Below are positions 57,586 through 64,000 of a DNA stretch of 64,000 nt, in pieces. The notes under the pieces were generated by a model. The model was not told the DNA's origin. It saw only the letters and a list, made by a program, of their open reading frames with translations, and made no database searches. Both the position numbers and the translations under genes were made by a program. Within the stretch, counting starts at the first letter, position 1, and every line of letters starts with the position of its first letter. The DNA comes from an uncultured Acidimicrobiales bacterium. Lineage in GTDB: Bacteria; Actinomycetota; Acidimicrobiia; Acidimicrobiales; SZUA-35. The stretch is taken from assembly GCA_937922805.1 (NCBI GenBank), contig CALAJV010000016.1, positions 248,001 through 312,000 on the forward strand. The letters run 5' to 3'.

Positions 57586-57981
57586 ATGAGTACCCGTAAG
57601 CGATGGATTCCCTTGGTGCGAGACTCCGAACTGATCATTGTTGACGAGCCGAGCGCTGGGTTGTACTTCGGTGACCGCGAGTCGCTGATTGTAAACCTCG
57701 ACCCGATCGCTATGTCGTGGTTCGGCGTAACTGTCCATCCCGATACCGGTCGGACCCACGGTGTTGTTGGTTCAGCCCACCGTGTCGAGGATGATCTCCG
57801 CGTCGATGGTTGCGGTGACATTCCCGACGTCAACTATCGGAGTCCTGGATCCCAATCTGGCGAGACAACGGGATCGGAGCAACAAATAGGTCATGACAGC
57901 ACACAGGTTTCAGCACCAAAGCTTCGTTTACGCCCACTAGGATCGTCATTAGTGAGCTATGGGTTTATCCGTGGGTGCTAA
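57586..57981 (+). CDS. Small protein of unknown function
   Basis: A 131-aa soluble protein. The N-terminal ~75 residues are patterned (ELIIVDEPSAGLYFGDRESL, MSWFGVTVHPDTGRTHGVVG). The C-terminal half is low-complexity. ATG 57586 was preferred over TTG 57568. It ends 3 bp before the CNNM/CorC-like gene, suggesting co-transcription. The antisense frame here looks non-coding. No family is recognised. Confidence 0.5.
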   Translation: MSTRKRWIPLVRDSELIIVDEPSAGLYFGDRESLIVNLDPIAMSWFGVTVHPDTGRTHGVVGSAHRVEDDLRVDGCGDIPDVNYRSPGSQSGETTGSEQQIGHDSTQVSAPKLRLRPLGSSLVSYGFIRGC

Positions 57982-57984
57982 TTC

Positions 57985-59301
57985 ATGCCGGTAGCGGTCG
58001 GTTTCATCCTGTTCTTCGTGTTGATTTTGGGCAACGGATTTTTCGTGGCGCTCGAATTTGCGCTTGTCGCTTGCGATCGAGCAAAGCTAGAGGCGGTAGC
58101 TGAAGGCGGGAGCTTCTCGGCCCGAGCTGCGGTTGCCGCCCACAAACGTCTCTCATTCCACCTTTCGGGAGCTCAGCTCGGGATAACCGTAACCAGCTTG
58201 GTGCTCGGCTTCCTTGCCGACTCGCTCGTCGAACCCCGGATTACCCCTTTGCTTGAGCCGTTCCCGGTTCTGACCGGACCGACAATTTCGGTGATTATCG
58301 CTCTGGCTGTCGTTGCGGTACTGCAGATGCTGCTCGGCGAACTTATTCCCAAGGGAATAGCGGTTGGCCGTCCCGAGCGGACATCCCAGGCATTGGCACC
58401 AATCGCTTTAGTCCTTCATGGAGCCTTTAGCCCTCTGATCCGACTGTTCAACGGCGCTGCCAACTGGATCATTCGTAGCTGGTTTGGTCTTGAACCGACC
58501 GAGGAGTTAGCCGATCTTCAATCGTTGGAAGATCTTGAGTTTCTAATTCGGACATCGGGAGTTGAAGGCGCCATCGAGCCGGACGAGTTGACACTTTTGA
58601 CCCGAACGATTCGATTCGGCGATAAGACAGCAGCCGAGGCCCTAACTCCTCGCGTTCACATCGATGCGGTAGCTAGTACCGCCAATGTAGAAGAGTTGCT
58701 GGTTCGAGCTCGAGATTTCCGACACACTCGCTTACCGGTATTTCGTAACGATCTCGACGACATCGTCGGTGTTGTCGATATTTCAAACGCGTTCACAATT
58801 GCTACTAGGGACCGATCCACGACGTCGGTGACAGCGTTAATGTCTGAACCGTTGATCGTTCCTGAGACCCGAGACCTCGTCGACATAATTGACGACTTCC
58901 GCACCGCTAATTCACAGCTGGCGATCGTGATTGATGAGCACGGAGGAACGGCTGGTCTGCTGAGCCTCGAAGATCTCTTAGAAGAGATCGTTGGCGAGAT
59001 CGATGATGAGTACGACGAAGCCACAGTCTTGACCGTCGGTGTAGGCGACGGCGTGTTTCTGTTGGCAGGAACGCTCCACCTAGATGAAGTAAACGATGCC
59101 TGCGGTTTGGTGCTCCCCGACGGTGAGTACGAGACATTGGCTGGATTCATGTTGGTGCAGTTTGGTCGCGTTCCCTCGGTGGGGGACCAGACCGAAACTG
59201 GCGAATGGCAGCTCGAAGTTACTGAAATGGACGGCCTTCGGATCGCTTCTGTTCGAGCCACGCAGCGCACCGATCAGCCCTCAAATGGAGCTGTCCAATG
59301 A
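57985..59301 (+). CDS. CNNM/CorC-HlyC family membrane protein (DUF21-CBS-CorC_HlyC)
   Basis: A 438-aa protein. The DUF21/CNNM transmembrane domain (~1-190) begins FILFFVLILGNGFFVALEFALVACDRAKLE and includes LSGAQLGITVTSLVLGFLAD and LLGELIPKGIAV. Two CBS domains (~215-335) read MSEPLIVPETRDLVDIIDDF and LAIVIDEHGGTAGLLSLEDLLEEIVGEI. A C-terminal CorC_HlyC domain (~345-425) is complete. Members handle Mg2+ or Na+ export. It overlaps the next, shorter paralogue (ATGA). Confidence 0.93.
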   Translation: MPVAVGFILFFVLILGNGFFVALEFALVACDRAKLEAVAEGGSFSARAAVAAHKRLSFHLSGAQLGITVTSLVLGFLADSLVEPRITPLLEPFPVLTGPTISVIIALAVVAVLQMLLGELIPKGIAVGRPERTSQALAPIALVLHGAFSPLIRLFNGAANWIIRSWFGLEPTEELADLQSLEDLEFLIRTSGVEGAIEPDELTLLTRTIRFGDKTAAEALTPRVHIDAVASTANVEELLVRARDFRHTRLPVFRNDLDDIVGVVDISNAFTIATRDRSTTSVTALMSEPLIVPETRDLVDIIDDFRTANSQLAIVIDEHGGTAGLLSLEDLLEEIVGEIDDEYDEATVLTVGVGDGVFLLAGTLHLDEVNDACGLVLPDGEYETLAGFMLVQFGRVPSVGDQTETGEWQLEVTEMDGLRIASVRATQRTDQPSNGAVQ

Positions 59302-60455
59302 TCGGCGCTGAAACCACCGAAGGAATGAGCGGGACGCTTATCTTCTGGGCCTTGGTGGCCAGTATCGGGCTCGTAATACTAAATGGGTTCTACGTTGCGT
59401 ACGAGTTCGCATTACTGGCGGCCAAACGATCTAGTTTCGAAGCCGAACAAGATTCTCGAGGTACCTTCGTAAACGCATCAGCTCGGGCCAGCATGTCGGA
59501 TCTGTCGATGCAGCTAGCTGGCGCTCAGCTGGGAATTACCTTGGCCTCGTTGGCTCTTGGTCGAATTGGTGAACCTGCGTTCGAGGCGCTGATAGAACCG
59601 GTAATTGGCTCGCAGCTTTCGCACGATGTGGCAGTTGGCGTTGCCTTCACAACATCACTAGTTGTGTTTACCTTCTTGCATCTTGTTTTCGGAGAGATGG
59701 TTCCAAAAAACGTCGCACTAGCGGCGCCAGACGCGACGCTTCGATGGTTAGTCATCCCGTATCGGATGTACTTATTCGTGTTTCGCCCCATCGTGCAATT
59801 GCTGAATTGGATTTCGAACTTGGGAGTCCGAGTTTTCGGGATCGAGCCCCGAGACGAACTGCTGGCGGTCCACACTCCATCCGAGTTGGCCGCCATCGTT
59901 GCTCACTCCCGCGAGGGAGGAGCGATCGAAGCCGACGATGCTGAAATGCTGCATGGCGCTATCGATTTTGCCCGAAGAACTGTTTCTGAGATTGCAGAAC
60001 CAATCGCCGACCTCGCGTCGATCCACCTCGGAAGCTCGGCGATACAACTTGAACAGGTCGTGGCCGAGAGCGGCAAAGACCGCATTCTGGTATTTGACCC
60101 AACTCGCAGTGTCGAACCAATTGGGTACCTCCACGTCAGGGTCTTATTGGGAATCGAGAACGGGCAGCGAGCTGCTCCAATCCCCGGTTCCTTTGTCCGG
60201 AAAATGGCGGTGGTAGATGGAGATCGGTCGCTGATCGAAACACTGAGGCTGCTACGAAGGGTTCGCCGACAACTGGCTGTCGTCCACCTATCGAACGACC
60301 CCTCAGATGATGCCGCTACCGGCGACGTCCAACCGAAGCTAGCGATCGTTTCAGTTGAAGAAGTTGTGCGGGCGCTACTTCGAGACCCGGCTGAAGCCGA
60401 ATCAGAAAAGTTGGGATCCTCTGGCTCACAGGGCGAGCCTGAGTCGGCTGTTTGA
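59298..60455 (+). CDS. CNNM/CorC-like paralogue lacking the C-terminal domain
   Basis: A 385-aa protein homologous to its upstream neighbour: DUF21 membrane domain with ILNGFYVAYEFALLAAKRSSFE, LAGAQLGITLASLALGRIGE and FGEMVPKNVALAAP, then a degenerate CBS pair (~200-345). It stops where the CorC_HlyC domain would begin and ends in a Glu/Ser-rich tail. The 4-bp overlap suggests both subunits are made together and may form a heterodimeric transporter. Confidence 0.9.
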   Translation: MIGAETTEGMSGTLIFWALVASIGLVILNGFYVAYEFALLAAKRSSFEAEQDSRGTFVNASARASMSDLSMQLAGAQLGITLASLALGRIGEPAFEALIEPVIGSQLSHDVAVGVAFTTSLVVFTFLHLVFGEMVPKNVALAAPDATLRWLVIPYRMYLFVFRPIVQLLNWISNLGVRVFGIEPRDELLAVHTPSELAAIVAHSREGGAIEADDAEMLHGAIDFARRTVSEIAEPIADLASIHLGSSAIQLEQVVAESGKDRILVFDPTRSVEPIGYLHVRVLLGIENGQRAAPIPGSFVRKMAVVDGDRSLIETLRLLRRVRRQLAVVHLSNDPSDDAATGDVQPKLAIVSVEEVVRALLRDPAEAESEKLGSSGSQGEPESAV

Positions 60456-60655
60456 GCGTTCAGCCGAGGGATCGGGCTAAGCGGGCGAGCAAGGTGAATC
60501 CGCTGATTGGGCCAATTTCGACATTTGTGGCATAGCGACAATCTATTAACCAGATCTCACCCAGAAATGGCTCAGAGAGGCAAAAAGTGGCCTGTTTTCG
60601 TCTCAACGAGGGTCGCCAGTGAAGAATGTGGGTCGAGATCTCGTCGTTGGTCCGG

Positions 60656-60661
60656 TAATCT
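60656..60661 (+). promoter_or_regulatory. Candidate -10 (TAATCT) of the second M23 peptidase
   Basis: TAATCT ends 7 nt before GTG 60669 and marks that GTG as the start. Confidence 0.4.
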
Positions 60662-60668
60662 AGTGACT

Positions 60669-61784
60669 GTGCGGAGTCGTGCTCTTACGAAAGTCGTCGC
60701 GTCACCTCTTGTGGCTGTCTCCTTGGCCCTCGTCTTTTTGATGATCACGCCAGCTAGCAGCTCCGCTGCTTCCACTAACAATTCTGTCTCCCCGATCTGG
60801 GCAGTCTCAATAGCGATGCAGACTGCGGAATCGTCAGATGATCTGGCTGCCGCCACGCCAGCGTTAGGCCTCAGCGATTTACGGGTCAAAGTTAAAGAGA
60901 CTGAGATTGAGCTACAGGTCGCAAAGTTAGAAAAGCAAACCGATGATCGGAAGTTGGCCGCATCGAAATTGGCGGTCGAGGAACTCAACGTCGAAGCGGC
61001 CGAGATCGCCGATTCGACCGTTCAAAGTGCATTGACGAACTATCAGTCGACCGAGTTTGATGCCGGCCCGGCCGACTTGGACGACATCAACGAAGCGCTG
61101 CGGGCCAATGAGCTGGGCGACGCTGCGATCCTGGCCGATACCGAAACCTTCGACGCCTACCGGGACAAGGTGAAAGACCTCGAAATCGCCCAAGCAACGT
61201 TGGCCGCTCGTCAAGCACAAAACGACACCATGTCGTCCTACATCGCTGAGGTGCAAACAAACTACGCAACGGACTCAGCTCGATTGGCCGATCTCGAAGA
61301 GGCTCGATTCCAGCAAGTTGCGGTTGAAGAGTCGGTGGCAGCAACAACGTGGGCTCAATCTCGGGGGCGTAAAGTCGGCTTTTATCTATTCACCTGCCCG
61401 GTAAACGGAAAACACGACTTCATCGACTCATGGGGCTTTCCACGCTCTGGTGGACGCAAACACAAAGGGGTCGACATTATGGCCAAAACCGGTGTCGAGA
61501 TCGTCGCTCCAGTTTCGGGCCGAGTCGAACACCGGTCGAACCGAGTTGGCGGTCGGTCGTTTCACCTCTGGGGTGCCGACGGCAACTACTACTACGGCAC
61601 CCACCTGTCGGCCTACGGCAAGAGCGGCGAGGTAAACGCTGGTGAAGTTATTGGCTACGTCGGCGATGACGGGAACGCAGCTGGCTTACCTCACTTGCAC
61701 TTTGAGATCCACGCCGGCGGCCGGGGGAACCAGATCAATCCGTTCATTGACTCAGCTGCTGTTTGCGACGGAGCTATTTACTAG
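60669..61784 (+). CDS. Secreted M23 metallopeptidase with coiled coil
   Basis: A 371-aa exported protein starting VRSRALTKVVASPLVAVSLA, a clean signal peptide ending near PASSSAAS. A coiled coil covers ~60-235 (KVKETEIELQVAKLEKQTD and the DLEIAQATLAARQAQND region). The M23 domain (~250-360) has HKGVDIMAKTGVEIVAPVSG (H-x3-D) and LPHLHFEIHAGGRGNQINPF. The open frame extends to 60507, but the added 54 residues would bury the signal peptide, and the -10 at 60656 agrees with GTG 60669. It is probably a division hydrolase related to the gene at 55541. Confidence 0.9.
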   Translation: MRSRALTKVVASPLVAVSLALVFLMITPASSSAASTNNSVSPIWAVSIAMQTAESSDDLAAATPALGLSDLRVKVKETEIELQVAKLEKQTDDRKLAASKLAVEELNVEAAEIADSTVQSALTNYQSTEFDAGPADLDDINEALRANELGDAAILADTETFDAYRDKVKDLEIAQATLAARQAQNDTMSSYIAEVQTNYATDSARLADLEEARFQQVAVEESVAATTWAQSRGRKVGFYLFTCPVNGKHDFIDSWGFPRSGGRKHKGVDIMAKTGVEIVAPVSGRVEHRSNRVGGRSFHLWGADGNYYYGTHLSAYGKSGEVNAGEVIGYVGDDGNAAGLPHLHFEIHAGGRGNQINPFIDSAAVCDGAIY

Positions 61785-61814
61785 CTTCACTTAGCCTTGA
61801 TGGCCACCGCAGTC

Positions 61815-61820
61815 TAGTTT
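61815..61820 (+). promoter_or_regulatory. Candidate -10 (TAGTTT) of the APH-like gene
   Basis: TAGTTT ends 7 nt before ATG 61828. Confidence 0.35.
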
Positions 61821-61827
61821 GAGAGCC

Positions 61828-63258
61828 ATGCCTCTCAGCCCAGATCAACAAAGAGCGCTCGCCGAGCTGATGCATGAGCTCGTCGGAGCTTCGGTTGATC
61901 AGGTTGACCAGTTGACCGGAGGGGCTAGTCGCGAAACGTATCGACTTTCGGTGTCGGACAACTCGGGTGCCACACACGCTTACATTCTCCAACAAGAGCC
62001 TGGTGAACCTCGTTTGGCCAATGGGTTGGCCGACGAAGCGATGCTTATCAAAGCCGCGTCGATGGCTGGCGTGCCAACCGCAACGGTTCTGGTGGCCAAT
62101 GCTGGAACTCCGCAACGAGACTCGCTGGCCCAGAGTTTCATACTCTCCGAAGCTGTTCCCGGAGAAACGATCGCCCGTCGAATTTTACGTGAACCTAGTT
62201 TTGAAAAGGCCCGCCTAAAACTTACCTCCCAACTTGGTCGATCTCTAGGCCTACTCCATTCTCAAGTCGATGGATCGGCCATTCCCTGGCTGGCCGAGGT
62301 TGACCAGATCGAACACTACCGATCCATGATCGATGAGATCGGAATCGTAAGCCCGAGCCTAGAATTAGGCTTAGCTTGGCTCGAACGGACCCAGACCGAG
62401 TGCCTAGATCAAGTTGTTGTCCATGGCGATTTCCGGCTCGGCAACCTTATTGTCGATGAAAACGGTCTGGCCGCCGTCATCGATTGGGAACTTGCGCACC
62501 TTGGCGATCCAATGGAAGACCTCGGGTGGCTCTGCATCCGAGCCTGGCGGTTCGGTGGTGACAAACCAGTGGCCGGACTCGGCGAGCGAGCGGAGCTGTT
62601 CGCCGAGTATGCCGGAGTAGTCGGCCGTCCGGTCGATCCAGACGCGGTTCACTGGTGGGAAGTAATGGGAACGCTGAAGTGGGGGGTCATGTGCGCCATC
62701 CAAGCTGAACGTCACCTGAAGGGGCAGCACCGTTCGGTTGAGCTGGTTGCTATCGGGCCCCGATTAGCCGAGCAAGAGTACGACCTTATCGAACTGATAA
62801 GACCTGAAGTTCTCACATCACCTTCGATGGCCAGCACCGGCACTGATTCGGCGGTCGACCCAACCGGAATTGGTTCATCAGCAGAACAGACCGACCTGTC
62901 GACCGGAGCCAGCGAAGGGGGTGGACGCCCCACATCGGTCGATCTGTTAGCGGCGGTCGAGGAGTTTTTACGCTCAGATTTGGGTGAGGGATCTGACCCT
63001 CGACTGAAGTTTCACGCCCGAGTAGCAGCCAATGCGTTAGCTATTTCTCGTCGGGATCTATCTTTGGCAGAGAATTCGCGCCGCCACAACCGCGACGAAC
63101 TTCACGCGTTGGGCTTTACCTCCGAACGGTCACTGGCGGACGCTATCAGATCTGGGGAAGCCAACACCGAGGGCGACGATGGCATTGAAGTTTGGCGCTA
63201 CTGCTATAACAGCGTCGTTCGGAGATTGCAGATCAACAACCCCAAGTGGCTTAGGTAG
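61828..63258 (+). CDS. APH-family kinase-like protein fused to a DUF6285-like domain
   Basis: A 476-aa protein. Residues ~1-330 are an aminoglycoside-phosphotransferase fold like ACAD10-type kinases: QLTGGASRETYRLSV, the catalytic loop VVHGDFRLGNLIV (Asp, Asn) and VIDWELAHLGDPMEDLGWLC (metal Asp). Substrates may be small molecules or acyl-CoA-related hydroxyl compounds. After a Ser/Thr-rich linker comes a ~110-residue helical domain (PTSVDLLAAVEEFLRSDL, FHARVAANALAISRRDL, YCYNSVVRRLQINNPKWL) matching DUF6285 as I recall it. The two are more often separate adjacent genes. ATG 61828 was preferred over TTG 61819. Confidence 0.85.
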   Translation: MPLSPDQQRALAELMHELVGASVDQVDQLTGGASRETYRLSVSDNSGATHAYILQQEPGEPRLANGLADEAMLIKAASMAGVPTATVLVANAGTPQRDSLAQSFILSEAVPGETIARRILREPSFEKARLKLTSQLGRSLGLLHSQVDGSAIPWLAEVDQIEHYRSMIDEIGIVSPSLELGLAWLERTQTECLDQVVVHGDFRLGNLIVDENGLAAVIDWELAHLGDPMEDLGWLCIRAWRFGGDKPVAGLGERAELFAEYAGVVGRPVDPDAVHWWEVMGTLKWGVMCAIQAERHLKGQHRSVELVAIGPRLAEQEYDLIELIRPEVLTSPSMASTGTDSAVDPTGIGSSAEQTDLSTGASEGGGRPTSVDLLAAVEEFLRSDLGEGSDPRLKFHARVAANALAISRRDLSLAENSRRHNRDELHALGFTSERSLADAIRSGEANTEGDDGIEVWRYCYNSVVRRLQINNPKWLR

Positions 63259-63275
63259 CCACGCCCTGGGTCGTT

Positions 63276-64000
63276 TCAGGCTCCGATGGTGTGATACCCG
63301 CCGTCAACGTGCACGATTGAGCCCGTTGTTTGAGGGAACCAATCGGAAAGTAGAGCAACACAAGCCTTGGACACGCCTTCAGAGTTGGTGACGTCCCAGC
63401 CAAGTGGAGCCCTTTTCTGCCATTCATCCTCAAAGGCGGCGAAACCGGGGATTGATTTTGCTGCGATCGTTTTCATCGGACCAGCAGCTACCAGATTGGA
63501 ACGAATTTGCTGGCTTCCCAGTTCACGGGCCAGATACCGGTTCAGTGATTCGAGCGCAGCCTTGGCCACTCCCATCCAGTTGTATGCCGGCCATGAAACA
63601 GTGGCGTCGAATGTCAACCCGACTAACGAACCGCCCTCGGTCATAAGGGGAGAAACCACGTCAGCCAACGAACGGAGAGAGTAGGCGGAAATTTGAACCG
63701 CTGTTGCCACATCATCCCAATCGGGGGCCATGAAGTCATCGCCAAGGCAGGTCTCGGGGGCAAATCCAATGGCGTGTAGCGCTCCATCCACTCGCCCCCA
63801 GCGCTCCTTGAGTTCCGCTTGCACTGCCTGCAAGTGATCGGCGTTGGTTACATCTAGTTCCAGCACATCGGGTACTGGGTCAAGCTTCCTTGCTGTTCGT
63901 TCAGTCAGCCGCATTGGTCGACCAAAGCTGGTAAGAACAACCTCGGCACCCTCACGTTGCGCTAGCTCAGCAACGCCATAGGCCAACGAGTCAGCTGTGA
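63276..64000 (-). CDS. fabI: Enoyl-[acyl-carrier-protein] reductase (NADH), partial
   Basis: The minus-strand frame runs off the right edge, so the N-terminus with the Rossmann glycine motif is missing. The visible 241 residues start TADSLAYGVAELAQREGAEV and include LDVTNADHLQAV, LHAIGFAP, AYNWMGVAKAALE (catalytic Tyr and Lys spacing YxxxxxxK), RSNLVAAGPMKTIAAKSIPGF and TTGSIVHVDGGYH. This is FabI/InhA-type, reducing the enoyl-ACP double bond in fatty acid elongation. It is convergent with the APH-like gene. Confidence 0.93.
   Translation of the reverse strand, partial: TADSLAYGVAELAQREGAEVVLTSFGRPMRLTERTARKLDPVPDVLELDVTNADHLQAVQAELKERWGRVDGALHAIGFAPETCLGDDFMAPDWDDVATAVQISAYSLRSLADVVSPLMTEGGSLVGLTFDATVSWPAYNWMGVAKAALESLNRYLARELGSQQIRSNLVAAGPMKTIAAKSIPGFAAFEDEWQKRAPLGWDVTNSEGVSKACVALLSDWFPQTTGSIVHVDGGYHTIGA

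Noticed and set aside
58656..59270. 204-codon open frame antisense to the CNNM gene
   Set aside because: Ser/Arg/Thr-rich, no domain pattern, and fully opposite a well-conserved gene; mirrors its codon bias.
59903..60541. 212-codon antisense frame
   Set aside because: Ser/Arg-rich shadow of the second CNNM-like gene.
60507..60668. 54-codon extension of the second M23 peptidase
   Set aside because: It would place the signal peptide internally; the -10 at 60656 supports GTG 60669.
1..64000. tRNA, rRNA, insertion sequences, attachment sites
   Set aside because: None seen by eye; no cloverleaf-like CCA-ending segments or transposase motifs. A tRNAscan/Infernal run would be decisive.

Overview
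The window reads as a chromosomal segment of an actinobacterium, most likely class Acidimicrobiia. The evidence is the homodimeric AceE-type pyruvate dehydrogenase, Ku with a stand-alone LigD polymerase, an LpdA-like flavoprotein, a fused biotin carboxylase/BCCP subunit, frequent GTG/TTG starts, moderate GC and very compact gene packing. I see no rRNA, tRNA, insertion sequence, prophage or CRISPR array. The taxonomic placement is inference.

Layout. 1-4.4 kb: an edge-truncated membrane protein, an acyl-CoA dehydrogenase, a Phd/PIN toxin-antitoxin pair, a short-chain dehydrogenase, a small conserved-looking protein and an alpha/beta hydrolase without its serine nucleophile. 4.4-16.1 kb: lipoate-centred central metabolism. 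It holds pyruvate dehydrogenase E1 (aceE), E3 (lpd), an E2 acyltransferase and a single-chain LipB-LipA fusion. An RNase HI-SLOG fusion, a J-like protein, DUF427, SRPBCC and a TIGR01777 epimerase lie between them. 16.1-22.8 kb: unknown proteins, an M24 peptidase, a Ku/LigD-polymerase pair and leucyl aminopeptidase.

22.9-49.2 kb: a cell-surface polysaccharide locus. It has an initiating polyprenyl-phosphate sugar transferase, a translationally coupled PGRP amidase and SpoIID pair that both end in DUF4214-like modules, GDP-fucose synthase, four further glycosyltransferases, dTDP-rhamnose genes (rfbB, C, D, A) and an ABC exporter (wzm, wzt). A sirtuin and a rhodanese-ThiF protein sit inside it, and a methylmalonyl-CoA mutase/MeaB operon on the other strand interrupts it.

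49.3-64 kb: an LpdA-like flavoprotein, cation/proton antiporter and USP operon; a biotin module (carboxylase/BCCP divergent from birA across 19 bp); two M23 peptidases flanking a tandem pair of CNNM/CorC-like membrane proteins; an APH-DUF6285 fusion; and the C-terminal part of an enoyl-ACP reductase.

Two patterns recur. First, many first-in-operon genes have a TANNNT hexamer ending 6-8 nt before the start codon, which suggests widespread leaderless transcription; this also helps choose several start codons. Second, several proteins are unusual fusions or carry losses at key residues. The amidase/SpoIID/DUF4214 pair inside the polysaccharide locus is the best candidate for a little-described system.
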